Positions 33,797 through 44,220 of a DNA stretch of 64,000 nucleotides are shown here, in pieces. A model generated the notes under the pieces. It made no database searches. It was not told where the DNA came from and saw nothing but the letters and a program-made list of their open reading frames with translations. The stretch's first letter is position 1; each line of letters begins with the position of its first letter. This stretch comes from Streptomyces sp. NBC_00358 (GTDB lineage: Bacteria; Actinomycetota; Actinomycetes; Streptomycetales; Streptomycetaceae): contig NZ_CP107976.1 in assembly GCF_036099295.1 (NCBI RefSeq), forward strand, positions 3,782,001 to 3,846,000. The letters are read 5' to 3'. The position numbers and the translations under genes were made by a program.

Positions 33797-34960
33797 GTGA
33801 TCGACACGCCCGAGGAGGCCCGCGGGACGTCAACCGGCACCGTGGTCCGTACCGTCCTGCCACCCGCCGAGACGCCCCGCGCGCCCAAGCCCGCGGCGCG
33901 CCGGGAGAACCGGCTGCGCGCCCTCGACGGACTGCGGCTGATCGCCGCCCTGATGGTGGCCGGATACCACTACGGCGGCCGGGACGGCGAGGTCGTCCAG
34001 GCCTGGGGCAGCTCGCCGAAGCATCAGTTCCCCACCCTGCACCACCTGTTCGCCTACGGCTGCCTGGGCGTGCAGGTCTTCTTCGTGATCAGCGGCTTCG
34101 TCATCTGCATGAGCGGCTGGGGCCGGCCCCTGCGCTCCTTCTTCGCCTCCCGGGCCTCCCGGCTGCTGCCCGCGTACTGGGCCGCGATCATCATCGTGAC
34201 GGCGGTGTTCGCCCTGCCCGTCGTCGCGTACAAGGCGGTCTCCCCGAGCGACGCGCTGGTCAACCTCACGATGCTCCAGCAGCCGCTGGGCGTCGACCGG
34301 GTGCTGGGCGTGTGCTGGACCCTGTGGGCCGAGATCCGCTTCTACGCCCTCTTCGCGCTGTGCATCGTGCTGCCCGGGGCGAACCGGCAGCGCGTGATCC
34401 TCTTCTGCGCGGGCTGGACCCTGGCGGCGGCGATCGCGCAGGGCGTGGACGAGCCGCTCCTGAACATGGTCCTGATGCCGGAGTACGCCCCGTACTTCAT
34501 CGGCGGTGTCGGCCTCTACCTCGTGCACCGCAACCGGCGTGACGCGCACGCCTGGGGCATCGTCGGCGTGAGCTGGCTGATCGGCCAGCACTACGCGGTC
34601 CAGCGCCTGTGGCACGCCCCGAACCCGCGGTTCTTCTCCGACCGCTCGTCCCTCGGCATCCTGCTCGTCGTCACCTTCGGCTACGTCGCCGTGGCCGCGA
34701 TCGCGCTGGGCTGGCTGCGCTGGGCGAACTGGCGCTGGCTGACGGTCGCGGGCGCGCTGACGTACCCGTTCTACCTGGTCCACGAGCACCTGGGCTGGGT
34801 CGCCATCAAGGCCTACCACCAGACCCTGCACCTCCCGTCGTACGGGACGTTCCTGGCCACGGTCGCCACCATGCTGCTGCTCGCCTGGCTGCTCAACCGG
34901 TACGTGGAGAAGTGGCTCACCCCGAAGCTCCGTACGGCCCTGTCGAAGCCGCGCCCGTAA
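33797..34960 (+). CDS. Acyltransferase-3 family membrane acyltransferase
   Basis: 387 residues. GTG 33797 is chosen because GAGGGG lies 6 nt upstream; the GTG at 33764 lacks a ribosome site. The family start RLRALDGLRLIAALMVAGYHYGG includes the conserved His, followed by VQVFFVISGFVICMSGW and about ten membrane segments. Such proteins O-acylate extracellular polysaccharides or antibiotics. Its position beside the nonulosonic-acid polymer genes suggests it decorates that polymer. The gap to the previous gene holds a terminator, so it has its own promoter. Confidence 0.85.
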   Translation: MIDTPEEARGTSTGTVVRTVLPPAETPRAPKPAARRENRLRALDGLRLIAALMVAGYHYGGRDGEVVQAWGSSPKHQFPTLHHLFAYGCLGVQVFFVISGFVICMSGWGRPLRSFFASRASRLLPAYWAAIIIVTAVFALPVVAYKAVSPSDALVNLTMLQQPLGVDRVLGVCWTLWAEIRFYALFALCIVLPGANRQRVILFCAGWTLAAAIAQGVDEPLLNMVLMPEYAPYFIGGVGLYLVHRNRRDAHAWGIVGVSWLIGQHYAVQRLWHAPNPRFFSDRSSLGILLVVTFGYVAVAAIALGWLRWANWRWLTVAGALTYPFYLVHEHLGWVAIKAYHQTLHLPSYGTFLATVATMLLLAWLLNRYVEKWLTPKLRTALSKPRP

Positions 34961-35003
34961 CCGGTCGGCCCGGACCGCCGCCCGGCCCGGGCGTCCGATC
35001 CGC

Positions 35004-35654
35004 TCAGCCGATCCCGTAGCGCGCCCCGATGCCCGCGACGACCAGGGCGAGACCGTCCTCGAAGTGCCGCTCGTAGTCCTCGAAGATCTCCGTGCCCGCC
35101 GCGGCCGACAACGGGAAGTCGGCCATGCGGCGGGCACGTTCGTCCATGTCGTAGCCCTCGCGGCGCTCGTCCGGCATGGGCTGGACGCCCTGCTCCTCGG
35201 CGACGAAGCCGAGCGTGTAGAAGTGCGCCGTGGACGTCGCGCGGATCGCCTGGGTGAGGGTGAATCCCGCCTGCGTGAAGAGCGTCAGCGTCCGCTCCAT
35301 CTCGACGGCGTGCAGGGTGCCCGTGAACCGTGAACCGCTGAAGACCCTCGCCCCGTCGCGATAGCTCAGCAGGCCGGCGCGCAGTCCGCGGTTGGCCGCC
35401 AGCAGCCGCTCCCGCCAGTCGGCACCCCCTGTCGCCCCAGGGACGTCGACCATCCGGCGGTACATCTCCGTGGCCATCTCGTCGAGCAGTTCCTGCTTGT
35501 TCTTGAAATGCCAGTAGAGCGCCGGCGCCTGGACGTTCAGCTCCTTGGCGATGGCGCGCAGGGTGAGGCCGTCGAGGCCGGTCTCATTGAGGAGCCGCAG
35601 CGCGGTCTCGACCACGTGCTTCTTGTCCAGCTTGGGGGATCTCCGGGTAGCCAC
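35004..35654 (-). CDS. TetR-family repressor with tetracycline-repressor-type C-terminal domain
   Basis: 216 residues. The HTH is at residues 10-55 (HVVETALRLLNETGLDGLTLRAIAKELNVQAPALYWHFKNKQELLDEMA). The C-terminal domain (WRERLLAANRGLRAGLLSYRDGARVFSG...GFVAEEQ) has the TetR_C pattern. The GTG start lies 10 bp from a palindrome, and a second copy sits between it and the divergent flavin monooxygenase gene. Control of that monooxygenase, as in TetR-TetX-like pairs, is the natural reading. No ribosome site is visible. Confidence 0.85.
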   Translation of the reverse strand: MATRRSPKLDKKHVVETALRLLNETGLDGLTLRAIAKELNVQAPALYWHFKNKQELLDEMATEMYRRMVDVPGATGGADWRERLLAANRGLRAGLLSYRDGARVFSGSRFTGTLHAVEMERTLTLFTQAGFTLTQAIRATSTAHFYTLGFVAEEQGVQPMPDERREGYDMDERARRMADFPLSAAAGTEIFEDYERHFEDGLALVVAGIGARYGIG

Positions 35655-35664
35655 GCTTGACAGT

Positions 35665-35712
35665 TTAACGCCGTTAAGGGCACGCTCACCCCATCGAACT
35701 TAACGACGTTAA
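35665..35712. promoter_or_regulatory. Twin TetR operators TTAACG-N-CGTTAA
   Basis: Palindromes TTAACGCCGTTAA (35665-35677) and TTAACGACGTTAA (35700-35712) with centres 35 bp apart, between the divergent TetR and monooxygenase genes. The second ends in the monooxygenase ribosome site AAGGAG. Confidence 0.85.
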
Positions 35713-35722
35713 GGAGAGGGCT

Positions 35723-37198
35723 GTGAGCATGACAGCAGCAGCGAACGTGAAGCTGGACGTGGACGTATTGGTCGTCGGCGCGGGCCCCACCGGGCTCGCC
35801 CTCGGCGTCGATCTCGCGCGGCGGGGCGTGGACGCGCTCGTCGTCGAACGGGGCGAGGGGCTCGCGCCCGGCTCGCGCGGCAAGGGAATCCAGCCGCGCA
35901 CCATGGAGGTCCTGGACGACCTCGGCGTCCTCGACGAGATCCGCGCGGCGGGGGGCGACTACCCGGTCGGAATGATCTGGCAGGACGGGAGGCCGGCGGG
36001 CGAGCGCCCGATGTTCGACCCGGCCGAGGACGACGAGGAGGGCTCCCCGTTCACCGAGCCGTGGATGGTGCCGCAGTGGCGCACCCAGGAGATCCTGCGC
36101 ACGCGGCTGACCGGACTCGGCGGCAGGGTCCTCTTCGGCCGCGAGGTGACCGGGTTCGGCCAGGACGAGGACGGCGTGACCGTGCACATCGCCTCGGGCG
36201 AGGGCTCGAAGACCCTCCGCGCACGGTACGTCGTCGCCGCCGACGGAGGCCGCTCGGCCGTGCGCCGGGCCGCGGGCATCGGCATGACCGGTGCCGGGGC
36301 CGACGGTTCGGGCGTCGTCGACCCGGACCCGATCCTCGTGGCGGACGCCCGGATCAGCGGCCTGGACCGCGACCACTGGCACGTCTTCCCGCCGGGCGGG
36401 GACAGCGAGGGCTTCATGGCGGTCTGCCCGCTGGCGGGCACGGAGCACTTCCAGATCGTCGCCGGGTTCCCGGCCGGAACCGCGGTGGACAGCTCCCCCG
36501 ACGGCGTACGCGCGGTGTTCGCCGCCCGTACGCACCTGACCGCCGACTCGGTGACGGACCTGCGCTGGATCTCGGACTTCCGGCCCCGCGCGGCACTGGC
36601 GGACCGCTTCCGCGTGGGGCGGGTCTTCCTCGCCGGGGACGCGGCGCACATCCACTCCCCGGCCGGCGGCCAGGGGCTCAACACCAGCGTCCAGGACGCC
36701 TACAACCTGGGCTGGAAGCTCGGCGCGGTCCTGCGCGGCGAGGCTCCCGCGGCCCTCCTGCACACCTACGAGGAGGAACGCCGTTCCATCGCCGCCGACA
36801 TGCTCGGCCTGTCCACCCGGATCCACCGGGGCGAGGCCCGCCGCGGCAGGGAGACCCGTCAGCTCGGGCTCGGCTACCGCGGTTCCTCCCTCGCGGTGGA
36901 GACCCGCGGGGACCTGTCCGACGCGGCCCTGCGCGCGGGCGACCGCGCCCCCGGCGGAACCGTGGAGGGCGTACGCCTCTTCGACGTGTTCCGGGGCCCG
37001 CACTGGACGCTGCTGACGGTCGGCGCGGACGCGGCGACGCCGGTGCTCCCGGGTGTCCGCACGGCACGGATCGGGGCGTACGAGCGGTACGGGACCGGGG
37101 TCTTCCTCGTCCGGCCCGACGGGTATGTGGGGTGGGCGGGCACCGACGCGCGGGGTCTGCAGGAGTACGCGGCCCGGGTGGGGCTGAGCGTCGGCTGA
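35723..37198 (+). CDS. FAD-dependent monooxygenase, aromatic hydroxylase type
   Basis: 491 residues, GTG start 6 nt after AAGGAG. The FAD site is VLVVGAGPTGLALGVDLARRGVDALVVERG near residue 14. The DG motif is YVVAADGGRSAVRRAAGI near 168, and the GD motif VFLAGDAAHIHSPAGGQGLNTSVQDAYNLGWKL near 295. A thioredoxin-like C-terminal domain follows. This matches p-hydroxybenzoate-hydroxylase-type enzymes such as PgaE, RdmE and rifampicin or tetracycline monooxygenases. The divergent TetR with twin operators suggests induction by the substrate. Antibiotic inactivation or aromatic degradation are both possible. Confidence 0.87.
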   Translation: MSMTAAANVKLDVDVLVVGAGPTGLALGVDLARRGVDALVVERGEGLAPGSRGKGIQPRTMEVLDDLGVLDEIRAAGGDYPVGMIWQDGRPAGERPMFDPAEDDEEGSPFTEPWMVPQWRTQEILRTRLTGLGGRVLFGREVTGFGQDEDGVTVHIASGEGSKTLRARYVVAADGGRSAVRRAAGIGMTGAGADGSGVVDPDPILVADARISGLDRDHWHVFPPGGDSEGFMAVCPLAGTEHFQIVAGFPAGTAVDSSPDGVRAVFAARTHLTADSVTDLRWISDFRPRAALADRFRVGRVFLAGDAAHIHSPAGGQGLNTSVQDAYNLGWKLGAVLRGEAPAALLHTYEEERRSIAADMLGLSTRIHRGEARRGRETRQLGLGYRGSSLAVETRGDLSDAALRAGDRAPGGTVEGVRLFDVFRGPHWTLLTVGADAATPVLPGVRTARIGAYERYGTGVFLVRPDGYVGWAGTDARGLQEYAARVGLSVG

Positions 37199-37216
37199 CC
37201 GATCCCCGGACCTGTC

Positions 37217-37867
37217 CTAGGCGCTGGCGAGCGTGAGCTTCACCGCGAAGCCGAGGAAGAGAGCGCCCGCGGCGGTGGTGGCGCCCGCGGAGAGGCGCTT
37301 GCGGCGGCGGAACGCCTCCGCGAGGCGCGTGCCGCTGAAGATCAGGGCGGTCAGGTACAGGAAGCTCGCGAGCTGGGCGAAGGCGCCGAGCACGACGAAC
37401 GACAGGGCCGGGTAGGCGTACCCGGGGTCGACGAACTGCACGAAGAAGGCGACGAAGAACAGGATGGCCTTCGGGTTGAACAGGCTGATCACCAGCGCCC
37501 GCCGGAACGGCCGCTCCCCGGCCACGGTCTCGGGTTCCACGCTCTCGGCGGCCGGCTCCCGCCGGGCCCGCCACATCGCCCACGCGGCCCGCAGCATCCC
37601 GACCGCCAGCCAGGTCAGATATCCCGCGCCGGCGTACTTCACGATCCCGAACAGCACGGCGTTCGCCTGTAGCAGCGACGCGACACCGGCCGCCGACAGC
37701 GTCATCAGCACGGTGTCACCGCACCACACACCCGCGGCGGCGGTATAGCCCGTGCGGACACCCCTGCGGGCGGCGACGGACAGCACGTACAGCGAGTTCG
37801 GTCCCGGGAGCAGGACGATCAGGACGAGACCTGCGAGATAGGTGGGGAGATCGATGACACCAAGCAT
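37217..37867 (-). CDS. LysE/RhtB-family amino-acid exporter
   Basis: 216 residues, about six membrane segments. The start LPTYLAGLVLIVLLPGPNSLYVLSVAARRGVRTGYTAAAGVWCGD is the family signature with the PGPN motif, and FRRALVISLFNPKAILFFVAFFVQFV is the second. Members expel amino acids such as leucine, lysine or threonine using the proton gradient. The gene is monocistronic and convergent with the monooxygenase. Confidence 0.88.
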   Translation of the reverse strand: MLGVIDLPTYLAGLVLIVLLPGPNSLYVLSVAARRGVRTGYTAAAGVWCGDTVLMTLSAAGVASLLQANAVLFGIVKYAGAGYLTWLAVGMLRAAWAMWRARREPAAESVEPETVAGERPFRRALVISLFNPKAILFFVAFFVQFVDPGYAYPALSFVVLGAFAQLASFLYLTALIFSGTRLAEAFRRRKRLSAGATTAAGALFLGFAVKLTLASA

Positions 37868-37918
37868 GAGAGCGAGTGTCGCACGGGCCCCCGGCAGCCC
37901 GTAGAGGCGTCCCGCGGG

Positions 37919-38134
37919 TCACTCACCGTCGAGGAGGACGTCCACGGAGAGGTCGAGGGCGACGCCGACGGACTCGGGGACCGGGACGCTCCGGCCCCGC
38001 TTGCAACGCTCGGGGGCCGCGTACTTGCCGTCGGCCGGGTCCCGGTGGAGCAGGACCTCGTCGTGCTTGCGGTCGGCCACGACGCAGACCGGGACCCCGG
38101 CGTGGCACTCGGCCGTACGAAGGAATCGCCCGGG
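37919..38134 (-). pseudogene. Remnant of a Uma2-family (DUF820) nuclease gene, C-terminal end only
   Basis: Directly after the mutase stop codon, in the same frame, about 70 codons read without interruption to TGA at 37919-37921. The translation includes AGVPVCVVADRKHDEVLLHR, DPADGKYAAPERCKRGRSVP and VPESVGVALDLSVDVLL. This is the end of a Uma2-like PD-(D/E)XK fold (strand-Val-Asp, then a pressed C-terminal strand). No start codon and no N-terminal half with the catalytic residues are present, so it is a decayed fragment. Its stop is 52 bp from the LysE start. Confidence 0.7.
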
Positions 38135-39715
<1,581 letters not shown>

Positions 39716-39965
39716 TGCTGTGCCTCCCGTGAAGCGGCCCGATGACAGGGATGCGACCCGCGACGGACTGTAGCGGCCGAGGTGCACCAAGCGGAGGGAC
39801 CCGCGCCGGGACCTTGCCCAGGGACCGGTTCGCGGGCCCGTTCCGTGGTTCCCTTCCACCATGCCGCGCGGTTCGCAACCGGTCACCCGCGGGGAGCATC
39901 TCAGGTGACATGACGGCTGGACGGGGCCTGATGTGCACGACAGGACAGGTGGAACAGGGGTCCGG

Positions 39966-40874
39966 ATGCGTACGACTGGCATGAAGAGATCGCTGGCCGC
40001 GCTCGCGGCGTTCGCCGCGGTGAGCGGCTGCACGGCGCACGCCGTGGACGCGCGGGGGACGTCACGGCCGGTGCGGATCGACGGTTCGCTCGCCCCGGCC
40101 CCCGGCTCGGCGGGAACGGACGACAAACCGTCCGCCTCCTCGGACGGGAAGGACGGCGGGCCCGGTTCAGCGGGAACGGGCAAGGACGGCGATACCGGCT
40201 CCGCGGGGACGGGCAAGGGCGGCGAGCAGGCCGCTGTTCCCGCCGAGGTCCTCTGGTCCCGCGGCGACCGGGGCGACGACGTCCGCCGGGCGCAGGCCCG
40301 GCTGCACCAGGTCGCCTGGCTGATCACCCCGCCGACGGGGACGTACGACACCCGGACGGTCGAGGCCGTGAAGGGGTTCCAGGGCAAGCGGGGGCTGCCG
40401 CGCACCGGCCGACTGGACGCCGTCACCTGGCAGCGGCTGCGGCAGATGACGCACGAACCGGCGGACTGGGAGCTGTATCCCTACGGCGGACAGCCGGCCG
40501 CGAAACCCGACCCGCGCTGTATGACGGGCCGTGTGCTGTGCGTCAGCAAGACGAGCCGGACGCTGCGTTGGATGATCGACGGGAAGACGGTCTCGGAGAT
40601 GGACGTGCGGTTCGGCTCGCAGTACACCCCGACCCGCGAAGGTGTGTTCACGGTCTACTTCAAGTCCCGCCACCATGTCTCGACGATCTACAACACATCG
40701 ATGCCGTACGCGATGTTCTTCAGCGGCGGCCAAGCGGTGCACTATTCCTCGGACTTCGCGGCCCGCGGCTACTACGGCGCCTCGCACGGCTGCGTCAACG
40801 TACGGGACGAGGGGAAGGTCGCGGCGCTGTTCGCTCAGGTCAGGACGGGCGACAAGGTGGTCGTCTACTGGTGA
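39966..40874 (+). CDS. L,D-transpeptidase lipoprotein with peptidoglycan-binding domain
   Basis: 302 residues from ATG 39966. Lipobox AAVSGC puts Cys22 at the lipid anchor. A flexible linker with repeated GSAGTGK(D/G)G units covers residues 40-95. A PG_binding_1 domain follows (GDRGDDVRRAQARLHQVAWL...TVEAVKGFQGKRGLPRTG). The YkuD domain ends with SHGCVNVRDEGK, which holds the catalytic Cys and its His/Arg partners. It would form 3-3 peptidoglycan cross-links or attach proteins at the outer membrane face. A GTG at 39933 adds 11 residues before the signal and is less likely. Confidence 0.88.
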   Translation: MRTTGMKRSLAALAAFAAVSGCTAHAVDARGTSRPVRIDGSLAPAPGSAGTDDKPSASSDGKDGGPGSAGTGKDGDTGSAGTGKGGEQAAVPAEVLWSRGDRGDDVRRAQARLHQVAWLITPPTGTYDTRTVEAVKGFQGKRGLPRTGRLDAVTWQRLRQMTHEPADWELYPYGGQPAAKPDPRCMTGRVLCVSKTSRTLRWMIDGKTVSEMDVRFGSQYTPTREGVFTVYFKSRHHVSTIYNTSMPYAMFFSGGQAVHYSSDFAARGYYGASHGCVNVRDEGKVAALFAQVRTGDKVVVYW

Positions 40875-41362
40875 CGGACCGGCACCCGCGCGACGGCGGG
40901 GCGAGGAGAGTGGGGCGCGGGCGGGACCGGGGGAACGTGTCCCACCCGCGCCGGTTGCACAGAGCCATGGGTACGGGGGGAACCCCGGCTCCGTGCGACG
41001 GCCGATGACCAGTCGGCTCACCACTTACTGCGCCACGGCAGCCGAAAACGTCACACCCGGCCCAAAAAAAAGTTCAACGAAAAACGAAAGTGCAGGTCAG
41101 CGGGGTTCCGGAGGCCCGCCGGACAGGGTTCCGCGGGGAAGGACCGCCCGTGAGGCGCCACCGTGCCGAGCCGCGAGCACGCTGCCCGCGAGGGCGGGCC
41201 GCTACAAGAGTGCGCTGGTGGGAGAGCTGACGGTACGACAGCGGGCCCGTCGGCGAGCGGACGGCACAGCCTCCGCGGACGCGGTCGCACGACCACCCGA
41301 CCATCCGGCCACGCGCCGGAAGGAAAGCCGGCGGGCCGATCAGCGCCTGGCGGAAAGGCGGT
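40875..41362. other. Intergenic stretch between convergent genes, no gene seen
   Basis: 488 bp. It contains an A-rich island (CCCAAAAAAAAGTTC at 41064 onward, then AACGAAAAACGAAAG), which on the minus strand gives a T8 run and could help terminate the gene at 41363. Small frames here have no ribosome site or domain. Confidence 0.5.
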
Positions 41363-42478
41363 TCACGACAGGACGCTGTCCGCCGGGGCCGGCGTCGGAG
41401 TCGGGCTCGGCACCGGGGACGTCAGCGGAAGGGCCGGCGGAAGGCGTGTCAGCGCCGGGCGCAGGACGGACGGGGTGGCGATACCGCCGTTGCCCCGGAC
41501 ATCGTTGCCGCGCGACGTCGTGTGGTGGCCGTCGCCGTCACCACCGCCCTGATCGCCCTGATCGCCCTGATCGCCCTGGCCGCCCTGGTCGGAGCCCTGC
41601 CCCGTCCCCTGCTCGCCGCCGTCCCCCTGCCCGTTGCCCGTGCCGTCACCGGAGCCGCCGCCCAGCGTGCGGGCGAGGATGCCGGAGCAGTACAGCCTCA
41701 CCCGGCCGCCGCCACCCGCCACATGCTCCAGGACGCGCCTGCGGTCCGCGTCGAGGTCCTTGCCGTCGAGGAGGTCGCGGCAGTACGAACGCGTACGGGC
41801 CCACCATTCGCGGGTGCGCCCGGCGCTCCCGGTGGAGTCCGGACGGGGCGACGCGCTCGCGGTGCCGGTGCCGGGACCGGTGGACGCGGAGGGCCCGCCG
41901 GACGGAACGCCCGACGAACCGTCAGGGACCGGCATCATGGAGCCGAAACCACCGGAGACTCCCGGCGAGGGCGAGGCGGACACGAGCGGACGCTCCGGGG
42001 GCCGTGCGGCCGTTGCCGTGGCGGCCGGGCCCGGGTGTTCGCGGGTGAACGGGGTCGGCAGCACTCCGGTTCCGGCCGCGACGGCGACACCGCCGACCAT
42101 GCCGACGGCCAGCACCGCGGCGAGCCCGAAGCGGGTGGGACGTCCCCAGCGCGTCCGGCGTCCGTGCGCGGCGGGGCGCCCGAGCCGCACGAGACCGGCG
42201 TCCGCGGCATGCGCACGGGGTCGTACGCGACCACGGTGGCCGAGCGGCGCCGGGGCGCCGTCACCGCCCTCGCGCGCCTTGCGGAACGCGGCCAACGCGG
42301 CTGCCTCGCCCGGGAGTTCGTCGCTGCTCAGCTCGGGTGCGGCGGCCAGTGAATCGAGCGCCTCGGCGAGGCGGTCCAACTGGTCGCGGGTGCCGGCGTC
42401 GACGGCTTCCAGCGGCTCACCGCGCAGCAGACGCTCCGCGGCGTCGCGGTCCAGCCACCTGTACTGCTCGTCGGCCAT
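41363..42478 (-). CDS. Single-pass membrane protein paired with an ECF sigma factor (putative anti-sigma)
   Basis: 371 residues. The N-terminal 100 residues are cytoplasmic (ADEQYRWLDRDAAERLLRGEPLEAVD). One membrane segment is at about 120-140 (FGLAAVLAVGMVGGVAVAAGTG). Outside is a Pro/Ser/Gly-rich region, a Cys-containing domain (TRSYCRDLLDGKDL...VRLYCSGILARTL), and a collagen-like GDQGDQGDQGG tail. The start overlaps the sigma stop (TGATG, or GTGA from 42481). Position and topology suggest an anti-sigma factor, but no zinc-binding HxxxCxxC is present. A parallel pair lies at 44570-46210. Confidence 0.65.
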   Translation of the reverse strand: MADEQYRWLDRDAAERLLRGEPLEAVDAGTRDQLDRLAEALDSLAAAPELSSDELPGEAAALAAFRKAREGGDGAPAPLGHRGRVRPRAHAADAGLVRLGRPAAHGRRTRWGRPTRFGLAAVLAVGMVGGVAVAAGTGVLPTPFTREHPGPAATATAARPPERPLVSASPSPGVSGGFGSMMPVPDGSSGVPSGGPSASTGPGTGTASASPRPDSTGSAGRTREWWARTRSYCRDLLDGKDLDADRRRVLEHVAGGGGRVRLYCSGILARTLGGGSGDGTGNGQGDGGEQGTGQGSDQGGQGDQGDQGDQGGGDGDGHHTTSRGNDVRGNGGIATPSVLRPALTRLPPALPLTSPVPSPTPTPAPADSVLS

Positions 42479-43140
42479 CACATGTCCTTCTGCGCCCGCG
42501 AACGCGTATGCGTCACACCGGCGGACGTCACCGCGCGGACGCGCGAACCTCGTTGCGGGGGTACGGCGTCGAGCGCGCCGACGGATTCCGGATCGGTGCC
42601 GAGCAGCTCCGCGAGCCGTTTCAGGCCGCGGTGCGCCGCCGTGCGCACGGCTCCGGGGCGCTTGCCGAGGGTCTCGGCGGCCGTCTTGGCGTCGAGGCCG
42701 ACCACGACGCGCAGGACGACGGCTTCCGCCTGGTCCTGCGGGAGCTGGGCGATGAGCGAGAGGGTGCTGCCGGTGGACAGCGACTCCATCGCCTCGGTCG
42801 CGGTGTCGGACTCGGCGGCCTTGCCCGTCAGCTCGGTCTCGTCGCCGCCTATCGCGGGGCGGCGGCCGCGCATCCGTATGTGGTCCAGGGCGCGGTTGCG
42901 GGCGATCCGCGCCGCCCAGCCGCGGAACCGGTCCGCGTCGCCGCTGAACCGCTCCAGGTCACGGGCGATCTGGAGCCAGGCCTCGGACGTGACGTCCTCC
43001 GCGTCCGGCTCGCCCACCAGCGTCCGTACGTATCCGAGCAGTCGTGGGTGCACCGCTCGGTACACAGTCCGGAAAGCGGTCTCGTCCCCGTTCTGTGCAG
43101 CAAGTACCGCGGCGGTCAGCTCCGCGTCGTCCCCCAGCAC
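42478..43140 (-). CDS. ECF sigma factor (pair 1)
   Basis: 220 residues. Region 2: DETAFRTVYRAVHPRLLGYVRTLVGEPDAEDVTSEAWLQIARDLERF, then RGWAARIARNRALDHIRMRGRR. Region 4: LPQDQAEAVVLRVVVGLDAKTAAETLGKRPGAVRTAAHRGLKRLAE. The region-4 wording VVVGLDAKTAAETLGKRPGAVRTAAHRGL is almost repeated in the sigma gene at 45590-46210. GTG 43140 follows AGAGGGG. The downstream membrane protein overlaps the stop. The regulon is unknown. Confidence 0.88.
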   Translation of the reverse strand: MLGDDAELTAAVLAAQNGDETAFRTVYRAVHPRLLGYVRTLVGEPDAEDVTSEAWLQIARDLERFSGDADRFRGWAARIARNRALDHIRMRGRRPAIGGDETELTGKAAESDTATEAMESLSTGSTLSLIAQLPQDQAEAVVLRVVVGLDAKTAAETLGKRPGAVRTAAHRGLKRLAELLGTDPESVGALDAVPPQRGSRVRAVTSAGVTHTRSRAQKDM

Positions 43141-43918
43141 CCCCGCGCCCCTCTTTGCGCCTCAACCGGCGCCGCTCTCGCGGGCCGGGTTCTCGCCGTC
43201 GTGATTCCTCGGTGGACGGTTGTGGTCCCAGGTCCGCGTGATCCGGTCTCGGGTCCCACACGGTTCTGGTCTCAGGCCCCACGTGGTCGTGGTCCCGGAT
43301 TCCACGCGGTCGTGGTCTCAGGTTCCTCGTGGTTGCGGTCGTCCCTTGTCCGCACCGGCGCGAAAGGCACGTTACGGCCTGAAACCGCTCCCCGTCCATG
43401 TTCGTACAACGTGCAACTACATGGTGACGGTGAGAGGTGTGACACAAACCGCAGTCGTGGCGCTGTAGAGAGTACGGGTCGCCGCGCGGCCCGTACCGCG
43501 CGACGGTCGGGGCCTCTCCTGTGGGGGGTGGCGGCCCCGGCCGTCTCCGTGGTCTCTTGTTCCGACCTGGGATGACGCCCGGCATCGGTGACCAACGCGG
43601 CCAGCGCGTGACCAACGGTCAGGTGCCTCATGTGACCCTACCCAGCCCGATGCGCCGAGCCCTCCCGGACACCGACTTGCGGACCCGGTCGACTCGGCGC
43701 TTGCCGTGCCGGGCCATCGTGCAGCCCGGCGAGTGGTCCCGAACGTTGGCGGCGGCCTCGACGGGTCCCCCCGCCTCCAGATCGCCGGCACCTTGCCATG
43801 CCGCCAGTTGTGGATGCGGAACTTCTCGGGGTGAACCGGTCCCCGAAGCGACATCGCCGTCGACCAGGTGAGCCCACCGGACCCGACAGGACCCCGGAAG
43901 GGGAACAGTCCTCGCTGT
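43141..43918. other. Long intergenic stretch between the sigma gene and the toxin-antitoxin pair
   Basis: About 780 bp with no credible gene. From roughly 43210 to 43345 it holds about five degenerate 23-bp repeats of the type CGTGGTCTCAGGTTCCACG. Around 43397-43425 a CCATGT...ACATGG dyad surrounds an A/T-richer core, possibly the sigma promoter. The remainder up to 43900 may be remnants of something inserted, but I recognise nothing. Confidence 0.5.
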
Positions 43919-43928
43919 TGTGTACACA
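43919..43928. promoter_or_regulatory. Palindrome TGTGTACACA before the antitoxin gene
   Basis: A perfect 10-bp palindrome containing TGTACA, the core reported for YefM/YoeB-type operators, 25 bp upstream of the antitoxin ATG. Phd/YefM antitoxins bind such sites for autoregulation. Confidence 0.65.
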
Positions 43929-43953
43929 TGGCACACCCGGTACCTTTGAGTAC

Positions 43954-44220
43954 ATGACGCAGATGCCCATAGAGTCCATCCGTGACGTCCGCGCACACCT
44001 TGCCGAAGTCGTCGAACGGGCCGATCGCGATGACCAGCCCACCGTGATCACGCGACGAGGAAAAGAAGTGGCCGCCATCGTCTCGATCGATGTCCTGCGC
44101 AAGTACCAGCAGTGGGAAGAGCGCGAGATCAATCGCATCATCGACGAGCGGATGGCGAACCGCTCGGCCGGCGTCCCCATCGAGGACATCATGAAGGAGA
44201 CCCTGGCGCGCAGTGAGTGA
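43954..44220 (+). CDS. Phd/YefM-family antitoxin
   Basis: 88 residues. The DNA-binding N-terminal domain reads MPIESIRDVRAHLAEVVERADRDDQPTVITRRGKEVAAIVSIDVLRKYQQ, the Phd/YefM pattern. The C-terminal part (EEREINRIIDERMANRSAGVPIEDIMKETLARSE) is the toxin-wrapping tail. ATG 43954 is chosen; an upstream frame to 43798 has no family similarity. The gene overlaps the toxin by 8 nt. Confidence 0.88.
   Translation: MTQMPIESIRDVRAHLAEVVERADRDDQPTVITRRGKEVAAIVSIDVLRKYQQWEEREINRIIDERMANRSAGVPIEDIMKETLARSE

Noticed and set aside
41051..41304. Two small minus frames in the 488-bp convergent gap
   Set aside because: Arg/Pro-rich, without ribosome sites, and they pass through the A-rich island.
43560..43900. 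A possible decayed mobile-element gene next to the toxin-antitoxin pair
   Set aside because: Both strands were read in all frames without finding a recognisable integrase, excisionase or transposase segment.
43798..43953. An upstream extension of the antitoxin gene to 43798
   Set aside because: The extension has no family similarity and would place the operator palindrome inside the gene.
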